Source of the DNA: Photobacterium sp. JCM 19050
Lineage (GTDB): Bacteria; Pseudomonadota; Gammaproteobacteria; Enterobacterales; Vibrionaceae
Direction: 5' to 3'
Assembly (NCBI GenBank): GCA_001310455.1
Contig: BAXG01000019.1
Coordinates: 29,708-93,707 of the forward strand
Length of the DNA stretch: 64,000 bases
This document shows positions 56,680 to 64,000 of this stretch, in pieces (position 1 is the first letter of the stretch; each line of letters opens with the position of its first letter). The translations under genes and the position numbers were made by a program. Under the pieces are notes generated by a model. It was not told the origin of the DNA. It worked only from the letters and a program-made list of their open reading frames with translations, and did no database searches.

Positions 56680-57369
56680 TTACTCCTCTACCAACAGGTA
56701 GCCCCGCCCGCGCAGGGTTTTGATGCGCGGTTTGCCGTCTTCACGTTCCGGAAGTTTTTTACGAAGGTTGGAAACATGCATATCCACCGCCCGATCAAAG
56801 GGGGCCAGCCGTTTACCCAGTACATCCAAGCTAAGGTCTGTTTTAGCCACAACCTGACCCGGGCGCTCAACAAGATACTGGAGAAGCGCGAGCTCAGTCC
56901 CGGTCACTTCAACCGGTTCCCCGCAGCAAAACAGTTCCAGACGACCCGGATATATGGTGAGATCCTGGTAAGTCAGGGCATCGCCGGACTGGCGTTCTTC
57001 TGTTGAAACCTTGGCGGTACGCCGCAGGATGGCGCGCATACGGGCGAGCAATTCCCGGTCACTGAAAGGCTTTGGCAGGTAATCATCTGCCCCCAGCTCC
57101 AGCCCCATTACACGGTCGATTTCTTCCCCTTTGGCTGTCAGCATCAGCACAGGTGTGTCGTGGTTTTCACGCAGGCGGCGCAAGGTTTCCATCCCGCCCA
57201 GCACCGGCATCATCACATCAAGCAGAATAAGGTCTACATCGTCGTTATGGCACTCCAGCCCCTGCTGACCATTGTGTGCCACAGTCACAGTAAAGCCTTC
57301 CAGCTCCAAAATGTCACTGAGCAGCCCCGTCAGTTCGGTATCGTCATCAATGATCAGGATATTTGCCAT
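56680..57369 (-). CDS. cpxR: Envelope-stress response regulator CpxR
   Basis: OmpR-family regulator, 229 residues, intact. The receiver domain has DDD near residue 8 and the phospho-acceptor in DLILLDVMMPVLGG (about Asp51), plus the late Lys in YLPKPFSDRELLARM. The winged-helix output domain ends LRKKLPEREDGKPRIKTLRG and RGYLL. It is divergent from cpxP, with CpxR boxes between. Confidence 0.96.
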   Translation of the reverse strand: MANILIIDDDTELTGLLSDILELEGFTVTVAHNGQQGLECHNDDVDLILLDVMMPVLGGMETLRRLRENHDTPVLMLTAKGEEIDRVMGLELGADDYLPKPFSDRELLARMRAILRRTAKVSTEERQSGDALTYQDLTIYPGRLELFCCGEPVEVTGTELALLQYLVERPGQVVAKTDLSLDVLGKRLAPFDRAVDMHVSNLRKKLPEREDGKPRIKTLRGRGYLLVEE

Positions 57370-57455
57370 TCTCTTGTTCCTGCTGGGTGATAGGGGTAAT
57401 TCACTCTCTGGATTATCAGCTTACCGCCCGCTCAGCTCCAGCGTCAAAACGCAGC

Positions 57456-57480
57456 TTTACCGGGTTTTACACAACTTTAC
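57456..57480. promoter_or_regulatory. Three phased CpxR boxes between cpxR and cpxP
   Basis: TTTAC occurs three times at exact 10-base spacing (57456, 57466, 57476), i.e. GTAAA-N5-GTAAA-N5-GTAAA on minus. Two units make the known CpxR site; a third in phase suggests strong autoregulation of cpxRA and cpxP. Confidence 0.85.
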
Positions 57481-57573
57481 ATGCACCGCACCCCAGTTTA
57501 CGCAGCAGCACGTAATCTGTACTCACATCGCGGCACATTCCGCTGCGTACTGAACCCGAAAAGGAGAACACCT

Positions 57574-58079
57574 ATGCGCTTTTCCAAAAAGACAGTTGCA
57601 ATGATCATGGCCCTTCCCCTGGCATTTGGTTCGGCATCAGCCTTCGCCTTCGGGGGTGGTCATGGCGGACACGGTGGAAAAGGTGGCTACGACGGCCACG
57701 GTTGTATGATGGGCGGCAAAAAGATGTTCCGCCAGCTCGACCTCACCGATGCACAAAAAGACCAACTCAAGCAAATGCGTGAAGACATGCGTGCCAACAA
57801 AGGCAACCGCACTGAAAAAATGAAAGCCACCCAGGCTAACCACCAGAAGATGCAGCAACTGCTTCTGGCCGACAAGCTGGACGAGGGAGCAGTAAGGGCG
57901 CTGGCTCAGGAGATGGCAAACCAGCAAGTTGAAAAGCGGGTTTCGATGGCGCAAAACATGCACCAGATGTACTCCGTGCTGACACCGGAACAAAAGACTA
58001 AGTTGCAGGAACTCCAGTCTGAACAGCAGCAAAAATGTCAGGAAAAAATGGAAAAAAGGCTGAGAAACGCCAGAACTAA
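57574..58079 (+). CDS. cpxP: Periplasmic stress adaptor CpxP (frameshifted at 3' end)
   Basis: Periplasmic inhibitor of CpxA and chaperone-like adaptor. AAGGAG precedes the ATG. Signal peptide MRFSKKTVAMIMALPLAFGS is followed by a Gly/His-rich stretch (GGGHGGHGGKGGYDGHG) and two LTxxQ motifs, LDLTDAQKDQ and VLTPEQKTKL. Near 58056 one extra A in an A-run gives MEKKAEKRQN and a stop at 58079, before the hairpin at 58106. About 168 residues. The Gly/His-rich N-terminus could bind metal. Confidence 0.9.
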
Positions 58080-58105
58080 GCTCAAATCCCCATCAGACTT
58101 CCTTT

Positions 58106-58127
58106 ACAGCCCCATTTACGGGGCTGT
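58106..58127 (+). terminator. Possible terminator after cpxP
   Basis: ACAGCCCC/GGGGCTGT stem with a 6-base loop but no T-run. Confidence 0.5.
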
Positions 58128-58214
58128 ATGCATTTGATGGCAACCGGAAATGTGGTTAAATTTCATCGGAAAAGGGTTATACTTCACCCAATTAATGTTG
58201 AAATTTGACATGTT

Positions 58215-59115
58215 ATGACGGAAAGATATCGGCGGCTTGTTCAGACAGCAGCCTGGGCGGCCATGGTCGTTGCGACAGTACTTTTGGGTATCAAGCTAAT
58301 GGCTTGGTGGTACACCTCTTCTATGAGCCTGTTGGCCTCAGTGGTCGACTCTACTGGATATTCTTGCGTCACTCACCAACCTGATAGTCATCCGTTTTGC
58401 CTTGCAACCTGCCGATGAAGAGCACAAATTCGGGCATGGAAAGGCCGAATCCCTGGCCGCACTCGCACAATCTACCTTTATCGTCGGTTCTGCCTGTTTC
58501 CTTATCCTGCAAGGCATAGAACGCCTGTTCCGCCCATCTGAACTCTCTGACCCCGGTTTTGGTATTTATGTCAGTATGGTCGCCATTGTATTGACCGGTG
58601 GTCTGGTGATATTCCAGAAGTGGGTGGTACGCAAAACCGGCAGCCAGGCTATTGCCGCAGACTCCCTGCACTACCAGTCTGACTTATTGATGAACATAGC
58701 AATCATCGTTGCACTGGCGCTCAGCGCTTACGGTTTCATCTACGCGGATGCCGGGTTTGCGATCCTTGTCGGGATTTTTATCCTGGTCAGCGCCTACAAA
58801 ATGGCACGCGATGCGGTACAGTCTCTGCTCGACCATCAGCTTCCGGCAGAGGAAGAAGAAAAAATTATGGTGCTGGCATCCGGTGTTGCCGGTGTTCATG
58901 GTGTACACGACCTGAGAACCCGTCAGGCCGGCATCACCCGATTTATCCAACTCCACCTGGAGCTGGACGATGAGCTCCCACTTAAAGATGCTCACCTCAT
59001 CGCTGATGAGGTTGAAGACCGTCTGGAAGTGGCATTCCCGGGAGCCGACATACTGATTCACCAGGACCCCGTTTCCGTTGTGAGAAACAGCCGCAGAGAG
59101 CAGGCTCAACTATAG
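58215..59115 (+). CDS. fieF: Cation-efflux pump FieF (frameshifted)
   Basis: Cation diffusion facilitator exporting Fe2+/Zn2+ with proton exchange. [20 protein letters not shown] begins TM1; the metal-site motif SLLASVVDS is followed, after a break near 58350, by [20 protein letters not shown] and [13 protein letters not shown], then further helices with [13 protein letters not shown] and the cytoplasmic domain. The repair needs two bases (or loss of one), unlike most other breaks; a TCTC repeat may have collapsed. About 300 residues. Order cpxP-fieF-pfkA as in E. coli. Confidence 0.93.
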
Positions 59116-59367
59116 GAATCACGGGTAAATGGGGAGGAAATATCAGCCCCGATAACGGATCCTGACATGAATCAACGAACTTTCTTAGCAAAGTTGTAAT
59201 ACTCTTACATAAGTAAAAAAGTTACAGTTTTCCGCAGGTGCTGGCAAAATAGCGAACTCGGCCAGGGCAAACACAACAGACGCCATAAACCGTCTGCATT
59301 AGGCCAAAGTAAACCGGCATCGGAAACCGGATTTAAAAATTTCGATTCCAAAGATCAGAGGGTAACC

Positions 59368-60330
59368 ATGGTTAGCAAGATTGGTGTATTGACCAGTGGC
59401 GGCGACGCCCCAGGTATGAACGCAGCCATCCGCGGTGTTGTCCGCGCGGCACTGAGTGAAGGCGTTGAAGTTTACGGTATTTACGACGGCTACCAGGGCC
59501 TGCACCAGAACCGTATTGAAAAACTGAACCGCAACAGCGTTTCTGACATTATCAACCGTGGCGGTACTTTCCTGGGCTCAGCCCGCTTCCCGGAATTCCG
59601 CGACGAAAAAGTCCGCCTTCAGGCCATTCAGAACCTGAAGATGCACGGCATTGAAGCACTGGTTGTTATCGGTGGTGACGGCTCTTACATGGGCGCAAAG
59701 AAGCTGACCGAAATGGGTTATCCGTGTATCGGCCTGCCAGGTACTATCGACAATGATGTTGCAGGTACCGACTACACTATCGGTTACATGACTGCACTGA
59801 ACACCGTTATCGAAGCCATTGACCGCCTACGTGATACCTCTTCTTCGCACCAGCGTATTTCTATCGTTGAAGTCATGGGCCGCCACTGTGGTGACCTGAC
59901 CATGGCAGCAGCAATGGCGGGTGGTTGTGAGTACATCATCATCCCTGAAGTGGGTCTGGACAAAGACGCACTGCTGAGCAAGATCCGTGAAGGCATCTAC
60001 AAAGGTAAGAAGCACGCTATCGTAGCAATCACAGAGCTGATGACCGATGTGAACGAGCTGGCGAAGTTCATTGAAACTGAAACCGGCCGTGAAACCCGCG
60101 CCACTATCCTGGGCCACATCCAGCGTGGCGGCCAGCCTGTCGCATTTGACCGTATTCTTGCATCTCGTATGGGCGCATACGCGGTTGAACTGCTGATGGC
60201 CGGTGAAGGTGGTCGTTGTGTAGGTGTACAGAACGACAAAATGGTTCACCACGATATTATCGACGCGATTGAAAACATGAAGCGTCCATTCCGCGCTGAC
60301 ATCTACGAAACAGCCAACAAGCTGTTCTAA
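59368..60330 (+). CDS. pfkA: 6-phosphofructokinase I
   Basis: ATP-dependent committing step of glycolysis. The 320-residue frame is intact: [23 protein letters not shown] site [14 protein letters not shown], catalytic Asp in [35 protein letters not shown] and [22 protein letters not shown] before the ATG is the ribosome site. High-expression codon use. Confidence 0.97.
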   Translation: MVSKIGVLTSGGDAPGMNAAIRGVVRAALSEGVEVYGIYDGYQGLHQNRIEKLNRNSVSDIINRGGTFLGSARFPEFRDEKVRLQAIQNLKMHGIEALVVIGGDGSYMGAKKLTEMGYPCIGLPGTIDNDVAGTDYTIGYMTALNTVIEAIDRLRDTSSSHQRISIVEVMGRHCGDLTMAAAMAGGCEYIIIPEVGLDKDALLSKIREGIYKGKKHAIVAITELMTDVNELAKFIETETGRETRATILGHIQRGGQPVAFDRILASRMGAYAVELLMAGEGGRCVGVQNDKMVHHDIIDAIENMKRPFRADIYETANKLF

Positions 60331-60348
60331 TTTGTCTGCTCCGGAATC

Positions 60349-60378
60349 TAAAATGCCTGCCTTGTTGCAGGCATTTTT
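60349..60378 (+). terminator. Terminator after pfkA
   Basis: ATGCCTGC/GCAGGCAT stem with a 6-base loop, A4 left and T5 right. Confidence 0.88.
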
Positions 60379-60523
60379 GTATCTGCCCGGTAAGGCTTGG
60401 CTAAAACCTGACGATCCCCCTAATTTCTCTGACAATCTTTTACATAACCGGGTCATCCCGCTAAGATAGCGTCGTGATTTTTGCCGTACCCGGCGTTACT
60501 GATGACAAAGGAACCATCCGTTC

Positions 60524-61131
60524 ATGGCAGGTAACAAAAAAAATAACCGCCGCGAAGAAATCCTCCAGGCACTTGCTGAGATGCTGGAATCCAACCAGGG
60601 CAGCCAGCGTATTACCACTAAAATGCTTGCTGAGCAGGTGGGTGTTTCTGAAGCCGCGCTATATCGTCATTTTCCTAGCAAAGCACGGATGTTTGAAGGC
60701 TGATCGAGTTTATCGAAGACTCCATCATGAGCCGCATCAACCGGATTTTGGATGATGAAAAGGACACCATGCAGCGGCTGCGCCTGATCACCCAGCTTCT
60801 CCTGGGTTTTAGCGAACGCAACCCGGGTCTGAGCCGCATTATGACCGGGCACGCCCTGATGTTTGAACAGGAACGCCTGCAAGGCCGTATAAACCAATTT
60901 TTCCAGCGTATTGAAACCCAACTTCGCCAGGTAATGCGAGAGCGTCAGCTTCGTGAAGGAAAGGGTTGGCCAATGGATGAAGCTATTCTGGCTTCCCACC
61001 TTTTGAGTTTTGCAGAAGGCAGTATCTGCCGTTTCGTCCGTTCCGGTTTCCAGCAAAAGCCAACTGCCAATTTCGAGCAGCACTGGCGCCTGCTATCCCA
61101 TCAGTTGGAAGGCCTGCCGCTCGCGGTGTAA
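60524..61131 (+). CDS. slmA: Nucleoid occlusion factor SlmA (frameshifted)
   Basis: TetR-family DNA-binding inhibitor of FtsZ assembly over the nucleoid. ATG at 60524 gives [20 protein letters not shown], then the [23 protein letters not shown] and FPSKARMF. A break near 60702 is repaired by one C, restoring [20 protein letters not shown] and the rest ([37 protein letters not shown]). About 202 residues, closely like E. coli SlmA. Convergent with pyrE, as in E. coli, but upstream is pfkA rather than dut/coaBC. Confidence 0.95.
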
Positions 61132-61141
61132 AGAAACAAAA

Positions 61142-61163
61142 AACGGGAGCCGAGGCTCCCGTT
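61142..61163. terminator. Bidirectional terminator between slmA and pyrE
   Basis: CGGGAGCC/GGCTCCCG stem with a 2-base centre, between convergent genes. Confidence 0.75.
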
Positions 61164-61189
61164 TCGTTCCTTATTCGGTTCAGGTCGCG

Positions 61190-61826
61190 TTAGATACCGT
61201 ACTCTGCGCGATACGCTTTTACCGCATCCAGATGCTCGTTGTCCCCACGCTCTTCGAGGTAAGTAACCAGATCACCAAGGCTGACAATGGAAATCACCTT
61301 ACAGCCGAAATCGCGTTCCACTTCCTGAATTGCTGACAGCTCACCCTTGCCGCGTTCCTGGCGGTCAATGCAACCAGGACTCCAGCCAGATCCGCACCGT
61401 TTGCCTGGATGATTTCCATCGATTCACGAATGGCGGTGCCCGCAGTTATAACATCGTCAACCAGCATAATGCGGCCTTCCAGCGCACTGCCCACCAGGTT
61501 GCCACCTTCGCCGTGGTCTTTAGCTTCCTTACGGTTGAAGCAATACGGTGTGTCCACATCGTGATGTTCTGCCAGCGCAACAGCTGTTGTCGTCGCAATA
61601 GGGATCCCCTTGTAGGCAGGACCAAACAGCACGTCGTATTCCACTTTAGCATCAACCAGCGCTTCAGCGTAGAAACGGCCCAGCTTTGCCAGGTCGCGAC
61701 CGGTATTGAACAGACCGGCGTTAAAGAAGTAAGGCTCTTGCGGCCAGACTTCAGGGTAAACTCACCAAATTTCAGAACCTGCTTTTCCAATGCAAACTCG
61801 ATGAATTGACGCTGATACGCTTTCAT
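61190..61826 (-). CDS. pyrE: Orotate phosphoribosyltransferase (two frameshifts)
   Basis: Converts orotate and PRPP to OMP in pyrimidine synthesis. [20 protein letters not shown] and [20 protein letters not shown] begin the protein; the PRPP motif is [18 protein letters not shown]. Breaks near 61733 (CCC to CC) and 61368 (AA to A) are each repaired by one base, giving [20 protein letters not shown] and a C-terminus [14 protein letters not shown]. About 212 residues. It follows rph on minus, with an attenuator-like hairpin between. Confidence 0.95.
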
Positions 61827-61882
61827 TGTTTCTCCTGATATTTCTTCGTATTCCAACACGCCCGGAAATGGACTTTCCGGTT

Positions 61883-61912
61883 AAAAAAAAGCGGCTCCAA
61901 CAGGAAGCCGCT
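61883..61912 (-). promoter_or_regulatory. pyrE: rph-pyrE intergenic hairpin, likely pyrE attenuator
   Basis: On minus, an AGCGGCT/AGCCGCT stem is followed by eight U, a complete intrinsic terminator 9 bases after the rph stop and 57 bases before pyrE. In E. coli UTP-sensitive attenuation in the same place controls pyrE. The position supports the same mechanism; coupling to rph translation is inferred. Confidence 0.75.
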
Positions 61913-61920
61913 CTTAAAAA

Positions 61921-62637
61921 TTACGATACTAACGATGCCTTCTGCACCGTGACAATATGCTCGATCCCCTGACGGGCCAGCGCAAGCATTTCCATAAGCT
62001 CTTCTTGGCTGAATGGTGCACCCTCTGCGGTACCCTGAACCTCAATCATATTGCCGTCTTCCAGCATGACTACGTTCATGTCGGTTTCAGCCGCTGAGTC
62101 TTCCACGTATTCCAGGTCACAAACCGCAGTACCTTCAAAGATACCAACAGAGACAGCAGCAACATGACCCTTCATTGGGCTTTCTTTCAGTTTGCCGTCA
62201 GCAACAAGCTTGTTCAGGGCATCAGCCAGCGCAACACTTGCACCAGTGATAGAAGCTGTGCGGGTACCACCATCAGCCTGGATAACATCACAGTCAACAG
62301 TAATGGTGTAATCGCCCAGTTTGCCAAGGTCTACGGCTGCGCGCAGGCTGCGAGCAATCAGACGCTGGATTTCCATTGTGCGGCCACCCTGCTTGCCGTT
62401 TGCTGCCTCGCGGCGCATACGGGAATGGGTTGAACGAGGCAGCATACCGTACTCGGCAGTGATCCAGCCTTGGTTCTGGCCTTTCAGGAAGCGAGGCACA
62501 CCGTCTTCTACAGTGGCGGTACAAATCACTTTGGTGTTACCGAACTCAACCAGCACTGAACCTTCAGCATGGCAAGTAAAGTTACGGGTAATAGAAACAG
62601 GACGAACCTCGTGGTTTGCTCTTCCGCTTGGGCGCAT
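61921..62637 (-). CDS. rph: Ribonuclease PH
   Basis: Phosphorolytic 3'-5' exoribonuclease of tRNA processing. The start at 62637 gives [20 protein letters not shown], the usual N-terminus; the longer upstream reading is not conserved. 238 residues, intact: [59 protein letters not shown], and [18 protein letters not shown]. First gene of rph-pyrE. Confidence 0.96.
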   Translation of the reverse strand: MRPSGRANHEVRPVSITRNFTCHAEGSVLVEFGNTKVICTATVEDGVPRFLKGQNQGWITAEYGMLPRSTHSRMRREAANGKQGGRTMEIQRLIARSLRAAVDLGKLGDYTITVDCDVIQADGGTRTASITGASVALADALNKLVADGKLKESPMKGHVAAVSVGIFEGTAVCDLEYVEDSAAETDMNVVMLEDGNMIEVQGTAEGAPFSQEELMEMLALARQGIEHIVTVQKASLVS

Positions 62638-62887
62638 AGCTTCACCTTTAATTAAAGTCTGTCGACTGAGTGGGATGAATTGACCGGCGATTATAGCGGT
62701 TTCTTTGAAGCAGCGCGAATAGTGCACACATTTTTGCCTTTCATCTTTAGGAAAAAGAGAAAAGACAAATCCAGAATCAGTAAAACGTGGTCATCTTTGC
62801 GATTCTCTCACCAAATAGCTGACTTAGCTGACGCCTCGGCACCGGTGACGTATAATCAGCATCAAATTTGACCAATGAAGCCATATC

Positions 62888-63751
62888 ATGATCCACAGTA
62901 TGACTGCGTACGCCCGACGCGAAATCAAGGGCGACTGGGGCACAGCCGCCTGGGAAATTCGTTCGGTAAACCAGCGTTATCTTGAAACTTACCTGCGTAT
63001 GCCAGAACAATTTCGCTCGCTTGAGCCGGTTCTGCGTGAGCGTTTCCGCCAGCGCCTTGCACGCGGTAAAGTAGAATGCAGCCTGCGCTTTGAAGCCAAC
63101 CCGGCTGCAAATACTGAACTGAAGATCAATGAGTCTCTGGCTCAGCAGGTCATCAACGCCGCTAAATGGGTAAAAGGCACCACTGGCGAAGGTAGCATCA
63201 ATCCATTCCAGGTTTTGCAATGGCCGGGTGTTCTCGAGACTCCTGAGCAGGATATGGATGCAATCAATAAAGCGCTGCTGGAAGCCTTTGATGAAGCGAT
63301 CAATGATTTCATCGCGGCCCGTCTGAGCGAAGGCAACAACATTAATACCATGATCGAGCAGCGCCTGGATGCGATCAGCGAAGAAGTGGTTAAAGTGCGC
63401 GCCAAAATGCCGGAGATCCTGGCATGGCAGCGTGACCGAATCCACAGCCGCTTTGAAGAAGCCAAGGTGGAACTGGAAGCTGGCCGCGTAGAGCAGGAAA
63501 TGATCCTGATGGCACAGAAGGTTGATGTGGCAGAAGAGCTGGATCGACTGGATTCCCACGTTAAAGAAACCCGCAAAGTACTGAAAAAAGGCGGAGCCTG
63601 TGGCCGACGTCTGGACTTTATGATGCAGGAGTTCAACCGAGAGTCGAACACCCTGGCTTCCAAGTCTATCAATACCGAAGTCACTGCTTCTGCTGTTGAA
63701 CTGAAAGTGCTTATCGAGCAGATGCGCGAGCAGATCCAGAATATTGAATAA
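62888..63751 (+). CDS. yicC: YicC family endoribonuclease
   Basis: Member of the YicC family, with reported RNase activity in E. coli. The 287-residue frame is intact: MIHSMTAYARREIKGDWGTA, WEIRSVNQRYLETYLRMPEQ, FRSLEPVLRERFRQRLARGK, and the late LDFMMQEFNRESNTLASKS with NTEVTASAVELKVLIEQMRE. Divergent from rph as in E. coli. Confidence 0.94.
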   Translation: MIHSMTAYARREIKGDWGTAAWEIRSVNQRYLETYLRMPEQFRSLEPVLRERFRQRLARGKVECSLRFEANPAANTELKINESLAQQVINAAKWVKGTTGEGSINPFQVLQWPGVLETPEQDMDAINKALLEAFDEAINDFIAARLSEGNNINTMIEQRLDAISEEVVKVRAKMPEILAWQRDRIHSRFEEAKVELEAGRVEQEMILMAQKVDVAEELDRLDSHVKETRKVLKKGGACGRRLDFMMQEFNRESNTLASKSINTEVTASAVELKVLIEQMREQIQNIE

Positions 63752-63774
63752 TCTCGACTCTTTTTCTTTACGAT

Positions 63775-63799
63775 AAAACCGGCTTAGGCCGGTTTTTTT
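63775..63799 (+). terminator. Terminator after yicC
   Basis: AACCGGC/GCCGGTT stem with a 4-base loop and T7; it begins 24 bases after the stop. Confidence 0.88.
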
Positions 63800-63805
63800 G
63801 TATTG

Positions 63806-63875
63806 GCGAGAGGCGAGAGGCGAGAGGCGAGAGGCGAGAGGCGAGAGGCGAGAGGCGAGAGGCGAGAGGCGAGAG
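63806..63875. repeat. Ten perfect tandem copies of GCGAGAG
   Basis: Seventy bases made of the heptamer GCGAGAG repeated ten times without interruption, seven bases after the yicC terminator. Purine-rich on plus. A long minus-strand frame through it (SPLASRL repeats) is an artefact of the repeat. Copy number may vary between strains. Confidence 0.95.
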
Positions 63876-63882
63876 AATGTAT

Positions 63883-63924
63883 GGGTTTGGCGAAAACTGC
63901 ACAAGGCTTTTTCTCGCCAAACCC
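63883..63924. repeat. Inverted repeat downstream of the heptamer array
   Basis: GGGTTTGGCGA and TCGCCAAACCC form a perfect 11-bp stem with a 20-base loop. It is not followed by a T-run, so it is probably a dispersed palindrome or stem rather than a terminator. Confidence 0.6.
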
Positions 63925-64000
63925 GACTGCGTACTCTCCATGATTCTGCCCTTCCCGATTTTCCCAGGACCTTCTCTTCCCAGGTCCGGTTTCTTTTTCC

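Noticed and set aside
63806..63875. CRISPR array
   Set aside because: Direct tandem heptamers without spacers; no cas genes.
62777..63904. 375-codon minus-strand frame with SPLASRL repeats
   Set aside because: It is antisense to yicC and its N-terminal repeats come from the heptamer array; no family resemblance.

Overview
The window is an ordinary, gene-dense chromosomal segment of a gammaproteobacterium, most likely a member of the Vibrionaceae. The evidence is an AphA-type PadR regulator (quorum sensing), an ArgH fused to a GNAT acetyltransferase domain, a peroxiredoxin-glutaredoxin hybrid next to oxyR, DamX with an N-terminal ATPase-like region, DUF2970/DUF3624/DUF3135 small proteins, and gene order matching both Vibrio and the E. 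coli 88-90 min region. Species is not resolved from sequence alone. No rRNA, tRNA, CRISPR, prophage, insertion sequence or defence island was seen.

Layout: (1) 1-5.4 kb, minus: aroK-aroB-damX-dam-rpe-gph, with a small DUF2970 gene on plus between dam and rpe. (2) 5.6-10.1 kb, minus: type IV pilus/competence operon pilMNOPQ, divergent from mrcA (PBP1a, plus). (3) 12.8-18.3 kb: oxyR (minus) divergent from a peroxiredoxin-glutaredoxin and an Lpd-like disulfide reductase (plus), then DUF3624 and an alkaline phosphatase. (4) 18.4-24 kb: a MITE-like element, then argCBG-argHA (minus) behind tandem ARG boxes. argE, normally divergent from argC, is absent. (5) 24-35 kb: ppc, aphA, metF, metBL, metJ, malic enzyme and rpmE, with MetJ boxes at metF and metB/metJ. 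(6) 35-43.4 kb: priA, cytR, ftsN, hslVU, menA, rraA, zapB. (7) 43.9-51.7 kb: glpF-glpK-glpX, an orphan amino-acid-type binding protein, a cysteine-motif HTH regulator with fpr, DUF3135, a broken DOPA-dioxygenase-family gene and a CHMI-type isomerase. (8) 52-60.4 kb: tpiA, trmL, a chemoreceptor, a palindromic MITE-like element, cpxAR, cpxP, fieF, pfkA. (9) 60.5-64 kb: slmA, pyrE, rph, yicC and a heptanucleotide tandem repeat.

The most conspicuous property is that about half of the genes carry frameshifts (roughly 45 in 64 kb). Nearly all are explained by loss of one base, most often from a run of two to five identical bases, and restoring it gives a full-length family-typical protein. Because housekeeping genes (priA, pyrE, slmA, hslU, glpK, mrcA) are affected, this looks like base-call or assembly error rather than gene decay. 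I therefore annotate full gene spans and state each break. Functionally the segment combines cell-wall synthesis and division (mrcA, damX, ftsN, zapB, slmA, CpxAR), amino-acid synthesis (arg, met, aro), glycerol and lower glycolysis (glp, tpiA, pfkA, fpr) and redox defence. I did not find a convincing undescribed multi-gene system; the best leads are the redox pair beside oxyR, the ring-cleavage/isomerase pair near 51 kb, the Fe-S-like regulator islet near 49 kb, and the small repeat elements.
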